Positions 27,023 to 35,901 of a stretch of 64,000 nucleotides of DNA are shown one piece after another. The stretch spans positions 558,001 through 622,000 of the forward strand of contig CP012156.1 of NCBI GenBank assembly GCA_001602435.1, written 5' to 3'. Below the pieces are notes generated by a model, which had not been told where the DNA came from, made no database searches, and saw only the letters and a list, made by a program, of their open reading frames with translations. Each line of letters starts with the position of its first letter. The stretch's first letter is position 1. This DNA is from Hyphomonadaceae bacterium UKL13-1 (lineage in GTDB: Bacteria > Pseudomonadota > Alphaproteobacteria > Caulobacterales > Aquidulcibacteraceae). The translations under genes and the position numbers were made by a program.

Positions 27023-27051
27023 CCCCGCGACTGGATTTGCCAATCGCGGGG
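27023..27051. terminator. Terminator hairpin between tRNA-Leu and subtilase gene
   Basis: CCCCGCGA (27023-27030) pairs with TCGCGGGG (27044-27051), loop 13 nt. On the minus strand the stem is followed by TTTGGTGTTTTT, so it best serves the subtilase gene that ends at 27079; it may also stop the tRNA transcript. Confidence 0.75.
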
Positions 27052-27078
27052 TCTGTGGTTTGGGAACCGTGGCGCTGT

Positions 27079-29247
27079 TTAGAAGCTCGTCTGATAGCGG
27101 ACCATCATGGCCTGATCTTCTTTGCCCGCAATGCCGTCGGCATCCTGACGCGCCATGACGGCGAAGGCGAGGGCTGAATCTTGGCTCAAAGTCCGGGTAT
27201 AGACCGCCTCAAACCGTTGCTCTGGCGTTTTGGACGCGAGGCTGACCCCGCGACGGGTCATGATGGGCGCGCCGGTTTCAGAATCAGCCCCTGTCGCCAA
27301 CAACAAATTCATCATGCCGCTGCGGCTGGTCAGCGGCGTGCCGATGGCGAGGTCGAGTTGGTCGCCTTTGGCCAAGAGGTCGCGTTGGGCGAAATTGATC
27401 GCATAGGCGGTGGCTTGCGTCGCGCTGATCGAGCTGACCAAGCTCGCGCCCGCACCCAGCTGTGAGGCGGTTTGCGAATGTGTCATCCGGGCGCTGAGCG
27501 AGGCTTTGTCAGACAAAGCCCATGCCACATCGGTTTGGACCGCGAACGTAAGGGCAGGGCCTGATAGGCCGAACAGCTCGCTATCCACGTCACCCAAGCG
27601 ACCTTGGGTTTCCTGAATGGCCACGACGCTGGCACCAAGGCTCAGGCGGTCAAACTGACGGCTGAGGGCGGCTTCCACGCTGCTGGCTTGGCTGGTGGCA
27701 TTTGGCGTCCAGTTCAGGCCGCGACGCTTATAGTGTTCGCCTTGCAAGCGCGCGCCAAAGGTGAGGCTGACACCATTGTCCAACGTCTGTTGGCTTGCCA
27801 CGCTGGCGGTGGTGCCTTCAAACAAAGCGGTGTGATCGGCAAAGCTGAGGAGGCGGCCACTGGGGGCGGTGCCTGCCGTCAGGCTCGCGCCTAGGATGGG
27901 GGAGGCCTGCCCAATGGCAACCGCCCAAGACTGGCCTTGGTTGCCAACAAAATGGAGGCCGCCGCTGGTATCGCCGCCAGCTGTTTGAGCCGGGGCTGCC
28001 ATAAGAGACAAGGTGCCGCCGGGGGTAGCCACGCTGGCCAAAGTCGCTTGCATTCGGTTCGTCAGCGTGGTGGCAAGGATCGAGACCGAGTCTGGCCGTA
28101 AATCTTGCGCTTTGGTCGCAAAATCATAGGCAAAGTCGCGACCAAAGGCGTCAAACACTACGCCTTCAAATGCGCCACCTTCACCGGCGAGCGACTTGGC
28201 ACCAATGGCGACAGCGCCGCTGGTCGAAGGCGCTAGGGCCAGAGGGGTCGTGCCAGCCGAGCTTACCGTCGTGACGGTGCCTACAGGCATAAGTGCTCGT
28301 TCGAGATTGAGGAGGCCCCGGCCATAAATCGGGTCGATGCCCTTTGCGCCCAAATCTGTCGCCGTCACGAATAGGACTTCTGCGACCTTTGGCGCGGTCA
28401 AATAGGGCCACGCGCTTTTGACGACGGCCGCAGCGCCCGCCACCACGGGTGAGGCCATGGATGTGCCGCTCATGTACGCATAGGCGTTGGGTGCAGATGG
28501 AAAGGCACCGATCAGATTGACGCCAGGAGCCACCAAATAGAAGTTGCGGGCATCGCCTGCCCGGTTAGAGAAGCTGGCGATCACATTATTGGCGTCAACC
28601 GCGCCAACGGCAATAATCTGACCCTTGGCCCAAGCTTCAGAAGCGTGACGGGCAGGGAAAGAGGGATTGGCGAGGCCTTCATTGCCCGCCGCAATCACCA
28701 TCAAAAGGCCTGCAGCCTGCGCGCCTTGCAGGGCGGTGCGGATGGTTGGGCTCATGGTGGAGCCGCCCAAGCTTAAGTTCATCACGAAAGCTTTTTGGCT
28801 GGTGGCGTAATTTATGCCGCGCGCGACATAGAAGTCCGAGGTGGAGGAGCCTTGGAAAACCTGCACGGGCAAGATGCGGGCGTTGGACGCAACCCCCACC
28901 ATGCCGACGCCATTGGCGCGGGCCGCAGCGAGTGAGGCCACATGCGTGCCATGGCCGCTGGTGTCATTAACGGCAGCTGTGCCCGTCAAATTGGTGAAAG
29001 CATTATAGCCGCCCGTGATGGCACCCGCAAAATCGATATGATCGCGGCGGATGCCTGAATCGATGATGGCGATGGTAACATTGGTCCCCCGGGCTGCCCA
29101 AAGGCGTGGCTTAAAGGCACCGACGCGCGATGCAGCCGACGACCAAGCGAGTTCTTGGCCCGTTGGCAGGGCGGCGGTTTGGGCAAAAGCTGCGCCACAT
29201 GGGATGAAGGCTGCAACAGCCGTCATGGAAAGAAGAATGGTTTTCAT
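27079..29247 (-). CDS. S8 subtilisin-like serine peptidase, probable autotransporter
   Basis: A 722-residue exported protease. Residues 1-22 are a signal peptide (ending AAFA). The catalytic triad is visible: Asp63 in AIIDSGIRR, His99 in SGHGTHVASLAA, and Ser263 in MSGTSMASPVVAG, with oxyanion Asn189 in AAGNEG. The peptidase part ends near residue 320 (YGRGLLNLERAL). The remaining 400 residues are alanine/serine/glycine-rich alternating strands (LSLGASVVAIQ, WALSDKASLSARMTHSQ) ending in MMVRYQTSF, as in autotransporter barrels or a passenger anchored by one. It may display or release a protease at the surface. Well-formed gene, no frameshift. Confidence 0.87.
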   Translation of the reverse strand: MKTILLSMTAVAAFIPCGAAFAQTAALPTGQELAWSSAASRVGAFKPRLWAARGTNVTIAIIDSGIRRDHIDFAGAITGGYNAFTNLTGTAAVNDTSGHGTHVASLAAARANGVGMVGVASNARILPVQVFQGSSTSDFYVARGINYATSQKAFVMNLSLGGSTMSPTIRTALQGAQAAGLLMVIAAGNEGLANPSFPARHASEAWAKGQIIAVGAVDANNVIASFSNRAGDARNFYLVAPGVNLIGAFPSAPNAYAYMSGTSMASPVVAGAAAVVKSAWPYLTAPKVAEVLFVTATDLGAKGIDPIYGRGLLNLERALMPVGTVTTVSSAGTTPLALAPSTSGAVAIGAKSLAGEGGAFEGVVFDAFGRDFAYDFATKAQDLRPDSVSILATTLTNRMQATLASVATPGGTLSLMAAPAQTAGGDTSGGLHFVGNQGQSWAVAIGQASPILGASLTAGTAPSGRLLSFADHTALFEGTTASVASQQTLDNGVSLTFGARLQGEHYKRRGLNWTPNATSQASSVEAALSRQFDRLSLGASVVAIQETQGRLGDVDSELFGLSGPALTFAVQTDVAWALSDKASLSARMTHSQTASQLGAGASLVSSISATQATAYAINFAQRDLLAKGDQLDLAIGTPLTSRSGMMNLLLATGADSETGAPIMTRRGVSLASKTPEQRFEAVYTRTLSQDSALAFAVMARQDADGIAGKEDQAMMVRYQTSF

Positions 29248-29620
29248 CGGTGGTCCCCGAACGTGAATGCGTTGAGGGATCGATAAATCTGAAGGTTTAA
29301 AGGGGAATTTTGAAACAAGGCATAGAATTTCTACCCTTTAGAGGGCCTTTTTTAGTCAAAGATAGTTCAAATTTGTTTGAAGCTTTCGAGGCACACGATC
29401 CTAAGCCAAGAATCCAGGCGCGGATTTGAAGTAAATTTCTCGTAAGCATAAGGGCTTTTGGCGTAGGATTTCGTCGATATGGGCTCACATGGCGCTTGTT
29501 TTGGCCAGCGTGACAAAAAGGGTGTGTAAAAATTCTTTTCACGAAATGGTGCCCGACCTAGCTTTCAAGTGTGATCTGCTTAGAAAAGATCGCAAGGGTT
29601 TCAGGCTGGGGGAAGCACAC

Positions 29621-31675
29621 GTGGTGAAATTAAGAAACTGGGGCTTATTTGGCCTGGTGGTTGTTGGTTTGGCTTGGGCGGGACAATCTGATGCGCAAGC
29701 AGCCCCCGCCAAAGGGCCACTTACACCAGAATTGATGTGGCAATTGCAGCGCGTCGGCGCACCCTCTCTATCGCCCGATGGCAAATTCTCGGTGGTGACC
29801 GTCACCCGCTTTGACGCCGATAGCGACCGCAGCTTTACAGCTCTGTGGGTGATTTCCACGGAAACCGGCAGCGGCCGTCAGCTCACCAGTGGCGAAGGCA
29901 ATGACCTCTCGCCCGTTTGGAGCCCGGATGGAAAGTGGATCGCCTTTGTCTCAAAGCGCGGGTCAGACAGTGCCAACCAGCTTTATGTGATTGCCCCAGA
30001 TGGGGGCGAGGCCCGCCGCCTGACAGGGGTGCCAACCGGGGTTTCGGCACCCAAATGGTTCCCCGACAGCCAGAAGATCGCCTTCATCAGCGCAGTCTGG
30101 ACTGATCTTGCGAGTTGGGAGGATCAAGGCAAGCGCCTGAAAGAGCGCGCTTCCACCACCATGCAAGCTCGGGTTTGGGACAAGGCTCCCATCAGCTATT
30201 GGGATCATTTCCTCGATGAGCGTCAGCCCCACCTCTATACCATATCCATCAATGCAGGCGACCCAGTTGCGCTTACCCGCCCGGCGGGTGTGGCGATTGA
30301 ATTCCGCACACCGGGTTCTGAAGATTATGACATCGCCCCGGACGGTCAGGAAATCGCCTTTGTTAGCGAAAGCGACACCAATGGGACCCGCCCAAATTCA
30401 GATGTTATGGCGCTTTCCTTGTCCACAGGCATGCTTCGCAATCTGACCACCGCCAATCTGGCAGGCGATAACGAGCCCCATTACAGCCCTGACGGGCGCT
30501 ATTTGAGTTGGAGTGCCAATGTCATCGTTGCGGCAGCTGATCGCCAACGGGTGATGCTGTTGGATCGCCAAGCGAGCGAGACAGCGCCGCGTGATTTGTC
30601 GGCCAATTGGGATTGGTCTGCGGCAGAAGTCACGTGGGCACCCGATTCTAAATCGCTTTGGGTTATTGCCGAAGATCGTCCCACACGGCGTCTCTTCAAG
30701 ATGGAGCTAAATGGTACGACACCAAAGCGGATCACGAAAGATGGCGACTTTGCCGGTGTTGCCGCCGCTGGCCGCAGTTTGGTAGGCCTGCAGGCAAGTT
30801 TCTCCAGCCCAGCCACTTTGGTACGGATTGACGGCGCAACGGGGCAGACGGCCCAGCTCTCCCGTTTCAATGACGGCCTGCTTGCCAGAGTTGAAATGGG
30901 CAAAGTAGAATCGGTCAGTTATCGCAGCGGCAATGGCGCCGATATTCAGATGTGGGTGGTTAAGCCACCCCGCTTTGATGCGTCGAAGAAATATCCGGTG
31001 ATGTTCCTTTTGCATGGTGGACCCCATGTTGGGATTACCGACCAATGGTCTTACCGCTGGAACGCGCAAGTCTTTGCCGGGTGGGGCTATGTGACGACGT
31101 GGCATAATTTCCACGGCTCATCGGGCTTTGGCGACGCGTTCACCGATGCCATCCAGCCTGATTGGGTGACGTTGCCCTATCTGGACACCTTGGCAGCAGC
31201 TGACTATCTGAAGGCTCAAAAATGGGTGGATTCAGAGCGTATGGTTGCCGCTGGCGGCAGCTATGGCGGCTATCTGGCCACCGTACTCTTGGGGCGGCCC
31301 CATCCGTTCAAGGCTTTGGTGGCGCACGCCCCAGTCTATAATCAATACACCCAGATTGGGGCCGATTATGGGGCCAATCAAAACCGCTATTATGAAGCTT
31401 GGGAAGAGCCTACGAAATTCCAAGCCATCAGTCCGAATATGATGGCGGCCAATTTCAAAACCCCCACCTTGGTCATTCATGGGCAGTTGGACCTGCGCGT
31501 ACCTGTCAATCACGGGATTGAGTTGTTCAATACTCTGCAAAAGAAAGGCGTACCGTCGCGCTTGATCTATTATGCCAATGAGAACCATTGGGTGCTTCGG
31601 CCTCAGAATTCGCTATTCTGGTATCAGGAAGTCAAGAAATGGCTGGAGACTTATGCCCCCGCTGGCGGAAAATAA
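29621..31675 (+). CDS. S9 family peptidase (prolyl oligopeptidase/DPP-IV-like), exported
   Basis: About 684 residues from GTG at 29621 (or 29624), chosen because GGGGGAAG lies about 8 bases upstream and the next residues form a signal peptide (KLRNWGLFGLVVVGLAWAGQSDAQA). The frame is open to 29489, but that part lacks a signal. An N-terminal beta-propeller with Tol-B-like repeats (SLSPDGKFSVV, SPVWSPDGKWIAFVS, EPHYSPDGRYLSW) precedes an alpha/beta hydrolase with nucleophile Ser in AAGGSYGGYLATV, Asp in HGQLDLRVPV and His in YANENHWVL. It cleaves short peptides, probably in the periplasm. The next gene begins 43 bp downstream on the same strand. Confidence 0.9.
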   Translation: MVKLRNWGLFGLVVVGLAWAGQSDAQAAPAKGPLTPELMWQLQRVGAPSLSPDGKFSVVTVTRFDADSDRSFTALWVISTETGSGRQLTSGEGNDLSPVWSPDGKWIAFVSKRGSDSANQLYVIAPDGGEARRLTGVPTGVSAPKWFPDSQKIAFISAVWTDLASWEDQGKRLKERASTTMQARVWDKAPISYWDHFLDERQPHLYTISINAGDPVALTRPAGVAIEFRTPGSEDYDIAPDGQEIAFVSESDTNGTRPNSDVMALSLSTGMLRNLTTANLAGDNEPHYSPDGRYLSWSANVIVAAADRQRVMLLDRQASETAPRDLSANWDWSAAEVTWAPDSKSLWVIAEDRPTRRLFKMELNGTTPKRITKDGDFAGVAAAGRSLVGLQASFSSPATLVRIDGATGQTAQLSRFNDGLLARVEMGKVESVSYRSGNGADIQMWVVKPPRFDASKKYPVMFLLHGGPHVGITDQWSYRWNAQVFAGWGYVTTWHNFHGSSGFGDAFTDAIQPDWVTLPYLDTLAAADYLKAQKWVDSERMVAAGGSYGGYLATVLLGRPHPFKALVAHAPVYNQYTQIGADYGANQNRYYEAWEEPTKFQAISPNMMAANFKTPTLVIHGQLDLRVPVNHGIELFNTLQKKGVPSRLIYYANENHWVLRPQNSLFWYQEVKKWLETYAPAGGK

Positions 31676-31718
31676 GGCTGAAAAGCCAACCCGCACCTAA
31701 CTTGCGAGAGACAATTGG

Positions 31719-32912
31719 ATGACGACTTTTGGGTCAGCGATGAGCCAGGCAGCCATTGACGCGGCCGGGCAGGCAGGAATGCAGGCTTTAAGGGCCGGCG
31801 ATCCAGCCACTGCGATTGGTAAGTTTCAGTCGATCGTTGCGGCTGGGGCCGCAGATAGTGCCGTCTGGCTTGCCCTCTCGATAGCCTATCAAGCGGCAGG
31901 CGACCGACAGAGCGAAGTCGCAGCAGTCACCCAAGTGCTGGAACATGACCCAGACAATATTCGCGCAAACTTGATCAAGGCGGATGCGCTTGTCGCCTTG
32001 GGTGGCAGGCGGGCTGCCATGGGCTTTTACGCCCATCTAGAGGTCTTGGTGCCAGATCTTGTGGGCCTGCCGCCCCAGATTGCCGCTGAACTCAACCGAG
32101 CGCGCGAGGCCCACGCCAAGCTGAAACAGGGCCTCAGCGATTATCTGTTGGCGGAGGTGGAGAAGGCGGGCTTCCATCCGGCGCGATCCAGCCGCCGCTT
32201 TGGCGATAGTCTCGATATTCTGACAGGTCGCAAGCAGCGCTATGTTCCGACCCCGCGGGCTTATTTCTTCCCCGAATTGCCCGCGATTGAGTTTTATGAC
32301 CGCGCCCGCTTTCCTTGGCTGGACACCGTTGAAGCGGCAACGGATGATATGTGTTCAGAGCTGATGCCCATCCTCGAAGAGGGCACACATTTTGGGCCTT
32401 ACATCGAGGTTGAAGCTGAAAAATCATCCCATGTCGTAGCCAGTTCCGGCAAGGAACAAGTCTCGGCGGTTGACGATTGGACAGCGGCTTATTTGATCCG
32501 CGATGGCAAACGCCAAACGCCACTTGCAGAGAGATTCCCCAAAACATTGGCAGCATTGGATGGGGTGCCGCTGGAGACGATTGAAGGGCGCGCGCCCTTT
32601 GTCTTGTTTTCGAAACTCACCCCCGGCGCGTGGATTGCCCCCCATACGGGCTTTTTGAATTCACGCTTGGTGTGCCATTTGCCGCTGCTGGTTCCCGACG
32701 GTTGTTGGTTCCGGGTTGGCAATCAAGTCCGCCTGTGGGAACGCGGCAAAGTTTGGGTGTTTGACGATACGATCGAGCATGAAGCCCGCAATCAAGGTAC
32801 GGGGACACGCGTCGTCCTGATTTTCAATATCTGGCATCCGGACTTGACGGAGGAAGAGCGTCATCTGGTCGCTGCCTTAATGACGGCTGTTGAGACGTTT
32901 GAGGCCGGCTAA
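31719..32912 (+). CDS. TPR plus aspartyl/asparaginyl beta-hydroxylase domain protein
   Basis: A 397-residue cytoplasmic protein. Residues 8-140 are TPR-like helical repeats (AGMQALRAGDPATAIGKFQSIVA, WLALSIAYQAAGDRQSEV). The C-terminal half is the Fe(II)/2-oxoglutarate hydroxylase domain: LTPGAWIAPHTGFLNSRLVCHLPL with the first His, WVFDDTIEHEARNQG with the second His, and Arg in GTRVVLIFNIWHP for 2-oxoglutarate. The first iron ligand pair is H-x-G rather than the H-x-D common in other dioxygenases, as expected for this family. It may hydroxylate Asp/Asn in a peptide or lipid-linked substrate. It follows an S9 peptidase gene after 43 bp and may share its transcript. Confidence 0.88.
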   Translation: MTTFGSAMSQAAIDAAGQAGMQALRAGDPATAIGKFQSIVAAGAADSAVWLALSIAYQAAGDRQSEVAAVTQVLEHDPDNIRANLIKADALVALGGRRAAMGFYAHLEVLVPDLVGLPPQIAAELNRAREAHAKLKQGLSDYLLAEVEKAGFHPARSSRRFGDSLDILTGRKQRYVPTPRAYFFPELPAIEFYDRARFPWLDTVEAATDDMCSELMPILEEGTHFGPYIEVEAEKSSHVVASSGKEQVSAVDDWTAAYLIRDGKRQTPLAERFPKTLAALDGVPLETIEGRAPFVLFSKLTPGAWIAPHTGFLNSRLVCHLPLLVPDGCWFRVGNQVRLWERGKVWVFDDTIEHEARNQGTGTRVVLIFNIWHPDLTEEERHLVAALMTAVETFEAG

Positions 32913-32917
32913 GAAAA

Positions 32918-32947
32918 AGGCCAATCCGCCGCGTGACAGATTGGCCT
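32918..32947 (-). terminator. Intrinsic terminator of the hfa locus
   Basis: AGGCCAATC (32918-32926) pairs with GATTGGCCT (32939-32947), 12-nt loop. Read on the minus strand the stem is followed by TTTTTC, a proper T-tract 43 bp after the hfaD stop. It also sits right behind the plus-strand hydroxylase stop and may work for both. Confidence 0.85.
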
Positions 32948-32989
32948 CAAAGTCTTGCTTACGAGGCTGAACTTCAGCCTGCGATAGTT

Positions 32990-33949
32990 TTAGTTGCCGC
33001 CAGAGACGGTGAAGCTGTTGCCAATGGCAGCTGTGGTCAGAGCGACGTCGCCAGCCACATTCGCCAAGGTCAAGTTAGCCGTAGCGACGTTGATCGCGCC
33101 GTTGTTTTGGAAGTTGTTCACGTTCAAGGTCGATGCTGGCAAAGCGTTCAGCGAGAACGTGTTGCCGATTGCAGCCGTCGTGAGGCTGACTTTGCCGCCG
33201 ACGTTCTGGATCAGAGCGTTGGTGGTTGCGCTTGGGTCAATGTTGCAGACCTGGGTGTTGTTCAAGCTGATGGAAGCCGCAGTGGTCGCCTTGACGGTGC
33301 CGCTGTTGCAGATTGCAGCCGAGGTGCCAGTGACATCACCGCTGACATTGTTCACGGTGGTGTTCAATTGGCTGCTCACATCACCCCAATAGGCTTGGTA
33401 GGTGTTGATGGTGCCAACTGGGCCTGAGACTTCTGCAGAGAAGGTGTTGCCAATCGCAGCAGATGTCTGCTCGACCTTACCGGTTACGCCACCGATGTTG
33501 CTGTTCAAACGCGATTGCGTCGTGCCCCAAGCGCGTTGGGTGTTGGTGATGCCGGTTGCATCAGCTGCGGTGTTGGCAACTTTGACGGTCGCGGAGTTTG
33601 CAATCGCAGCCGAAGTTGCGGTCACGTCTTTGAAGTTATTCACCGAACCATTCACTGCATTGAGGTTCAGGGTAGAGGAAACTTGGGCGTTGTTGGTCTG
33701 GGTGTTAGAGATCGTTGCTACACGGCCAACATCGATCGATGCCGTGTTGCCAATCGCTGCCGCAGTTGCTTCAACCTTACCACCAGCAATGTTTGCCGTC
33801 CGGGTGATGCCGGCATTGGTTTCAGCAATGGCGCGTGCCACGTTGTTTTGGCTGGTGTTGATCACGGTGCGCTGCGCCATGGCCGACGAAACAACCGAAG
33901 CGCTGAGTGCGATAGCAGTTGCTGTGATGAAGAGTGATTTTCTATTCAC
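32990..33949 (-). CDS. hfaD: Holdfast anchor protein HfaD-like
   Basis: A 319-residue exported protein with signal peptide MNRKSLFITATAIALSASVVSSAMA. The mature part is almost free of charged residues and built of imperfect repeats, each with a core T-[AS]-A-A-I-x-N-[ST]-x-[ST]-[VIAL]: TAAAIGNTASI, TSAAIANSATV, TSAAIGNTFSA, TSAAICNSGTV, TTAAIGNTFSL and TTAAIGNSFTV, about 45-55 residues apart. Two cysteines (in AAICNS and TQVCNI) may form a disulfide. The pattern fits a beta-solenoid or amyloid-like surface polymer. Position after hfaA and hfaB on the same strand supports HfaD; in Caulobacter crescentus HfaA and HfaD are outer-membrane polymers that attach holdfast to the stalk. Confidence 0.83.
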   Translation of the reverse strand: MNRKSLFITATAIALSASVVSSAMAQRTVINTSQNNVARAIAETNAGITRTANIAGGKVEATAAAIGNTASIDVGRVATISNTQTNNAQVSSTLNLNAVNGSVNNFKDVTATSAAIANSATVKVANTAADATGITNTQRAWGTTQSRLNSNIGGVTGKVEQTSAAIGNTFSAEVSGPVGTINTYQAYWGDVSSQLNTTVNNVSGDVTGTSAAICNSGTVKATTAASISLNNTQVCNIDPSATTNALIQNVGGKVSLTTAAIGNTFSLNALPASTLNVNNFQNNGAINVATANLTLANVAGDVALTTAAIGNSFTVSGGN

Positions 33950-34073
33950 TGGATACTTCCCTCTTGAATGCCGATGGAACTTTTTGTTCCATGCTGGCTG
34001 GTTACATACAGGCGCGGTGAAGTGGCTTTGAGTTTACGCCCTTGCCCCACCGAGCATGAGTTCAACAATGCCG

Positions 34074-35297
34074 CTAATTCCCCTCGCGACGCAGACGTTC
34101 CTGCATCGTCTCATTGTTGGACCGGTCCCCGGGCGCGAAGGGTTGATCTAATTGACCTGCCCGAAGGCCCCGCAAAGGAGCGTTCAGTTGGGTCTGCCCG
34201 AAGTTTGTTTGACCGTCAGCCAATTCTGGCGACTGTGGTCGTGTCTGTGATGGACTTGCCTCTGGTTGGCTCTGACCCAGCCGTGACTGCTGTAGCCAGG
34301 GGGCCAAGGGCACCGAAGATGGTGCGACGGCGGCAGGTTCCATTCTGGAAGTCTGAGTAGGGGCGAGGGCTGGTGCCCCGCGGGCTGTGGCGCGCGGCGC
34401 TGTAGCGCGCGGTGCCAATGCAGTCGCCTGAACCGGGCCAGCTTCAATCTGGCGGGCAAGATTAAGGCAATTGCTTGCGTCTGAGCCATAGAGTCCAGCC
34501 GTAAATTCGAAAACCGAGCGATCAATGATGCTGCGAATAGCCATTTGAATGGGCTCATTCTTGCGGCCGCCAATACCGATATCGATCGTATCAGAGCCAG
34601 ATGCCAAGACGGCACCTAGCTCACGCTGTTGGCCGCGGACCTGCTTACGGTACGACTTGACGGCGATCACTTCGGTGGTCCGTGCGTCGATCAAACGCAA
34701 ATCCATGCCAACATCGACAACATAATCGCCATTGGTGGCGAACGCCGACCCGCCATTGCGGCCAGACTTGCTGATCGAGGCATCTTGGCCGCGGGATTGG
34801 AGATTGTGATTATACTCGCTGATGCCACCGACAATATAAAGATCGACGCCTTGGATCTGACCTTCTTGGGGGGTCCGGATCACCGTGGCTGAATCGCGCA
34901 ACAGACGGTTGTTGGCAAAGTCGAGATCAACTTGGGTCACACCCGTATCAAAGCGCTCAATCACCCGCATACCGGCGTTTGACACCGCTGTAATCGCCAT
35001 CAAGGTTGCGCCTTGGGTCAAACGGCGGCCGAGATAGAGGTCATCGGCACCCGTCATGTCAGTAATATGCCCAACCGCGATGCGCGGTGCGGGGTAATCC
35101 TGACTGCCGGCTACATCAGAAACGCACTTCAGAGCGGCTGAATAATCGGTCATCGTCTGAGCCACTGCGCTGCCCTTCAACGTGGCTACAGGGGCCACGC
35201 GTACGTCAGCAGCCGGGACGCTGGCGCATCCGGCCATAAGGGTGCTCAAGGCCGTGCAAATCAGGAGAAGGCGGGGCGCTCGTGTGTTGGGTGTCAT
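34074..35297 (-). CDS. hfaB: Holdfast anchor secretion protein HfaB (CsgG family lipoprotein)
   Basis: About 407 residues. The start at 35297 (MTPNTRAPRLLLICTALSTLMAGC) gives a lipobox LMAGC, so the protein is an outer-membrane lipoprotein. Residues about 45-300 match the CsgG fold that forms the curli secretion pore (YPAPRIAVGHITDMTGADD, VIERFDTG, GVDLYIVGGISEYNHN, VDVGMDLRLIDARTTEVIAVKSYRKQV). The last 110 residues are a low-complexity Ala/Pro/Gln/Arg tail, an extension compared with CsgG itself. It stands between hfaA (18 bp gap by the longest frame) and hfaD. In Caulobacter, HfaB is required for secretion and stability of HfaA and HfaD. Confidence 0.9.
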   Translation of the reverse strand: MTPNTRAPRLLLICTALSTLMAGCASVPAADVRVAPVATLKGSAVAQTMTDYSAALKCVSDVAGSQDYPAPRIAVGHITDMTGADDLYLGRRLTQGATLMAITAVSNAGMRVIERFDTGVTQVDLDFANNRLLRDSATVIRTPQEGQIQGVDLYIVGGISEYNHNLQSRGQDASISKSGRNGGSAFATNGDYVVDVGMDLRLIDARTTEVIAVKSYRKQVRGQQRELGAVLASGSDTIDIGIGGRKNEPIQMAIRSIIDRSVFEFTAGLYGSDASNCLNLARQIEAGPVQATALAPRATAPRATARGAPALAPTQTSRMEPAAVAPSSVPLAPWLQQSRLGQSQPEASPSQTRPQSPELADGQTNFGQTQLNAPLRGLRAGQLDQPFAPGDRSNNETMQERLRREGN

Positions 35298-35324
35298 GGG
35301 TTTCACCGGGGCTAGCGCGCGATT

Positions 35325-35774
35325 TTATCGCGGCGTGTTGGTGGTCGCGGATACGCGGCCATTATTGATCTGGGTGATCGAGATGGTGGAGTTGCGCACG
35401 TTGCTGATCGTTACATTGTTGCCGACAGCCGTCGTGTTGGTCAGGGTAGAGCCAGGCAAACGGCCCGAGCGCGTCGAGGACGACAATTGTCCACCCACAC
35501 CTGAATTAGGGTCTGCCAAGCGTGCGGGTCCGGCGGAACGCGAGCCGCCAAGATCCACAGGGCGGCCGTTCACAACCAGACGAACGCCGTTTTGATCGCG
35601 GCTTGGGAAACGATAAGGGCTGGCCTCGACATCTGGCGTGACGCCGTAGGTCCGCCGCATTTGGTCGGCACCGGGTTGCTGCGCGGCGGCTAAACCCGGC
35701 ACGAAGCATAGTGACGCTGCACACATCCAAAGGGCTTTCTTGCTGAAAACCCGATGCTCTGGAGTACGTACCAT
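35325..35774 (-). CDS. hfaA: Holdfast anchor protein HfaA-like
   Basis: A 149-residue exported protein. Residues about 12-31 form a signal peptide (ALWMCAASLCFVPGLAAA). The middle contains YRFPSRDQNGVRLVVNGRPVDLGG, and the C-terminal 40 residues are TNTTAVGNNVTISNVRNSTISITQINNGRVSAT, a strand-rich, asparagine/threonine-rich segment that resembles the repeat of the HfaD-like protein. It heads the hfa locus; AGGAT precedes the ATG. In Caulobacter HfaA forms very stable high-mass polymers, consistent with an amyloid-like segment. Assignment rests mainly on gene order plus these features. Confidence 0.85.
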   Translation of the reverse strand: MVRTPEHRVFSKKALWMCAASLCFVPGLAAAQQPGADQMRRTYGVTPDVEASPYRFPSRDQNGVRLVVNGRPVDLGGSRSAGPARLADPNSGVGGQLSSSTRSGRLPGSTLTNTTAVGNNVTISNVRNSTISITQINNGRVSATTNTPR

Positions 35775-35790
35775 TCTGGAACATCCTACT

Positions 35791-35811
35791 CTATTAACGC
35801 TATGGTAATAG
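35791..35811. promoter_or_regulatory. Inverted repeat just upstream of hfaA
   Basis: CTATTA (35791-35796) and TAATAG (35806-35811) are exact inverted repeats, 17-37 bp before the hfaA ATG in an AT-rich promoter region. It could be an operator controlling the anchor genes or a leader hairpin. No regulator can be named. Confidence 0.3.
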
Positions 35812-35901
35812 AATAGTTAGCAATCGATATGCCAGTTGATTTTATTTATTAAATTCAGCTATTTAGCGATATTACGCATGAGTTATGCTTAATTGCTGTA
35901 C

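Noticed and set aside
32990..33949. Regular repeats in the hfaD region considered as a CRISPR array
   Set aside because: Repeats are in-frame protein repeats, diverged at the DNA level, with no constant-length spacers.
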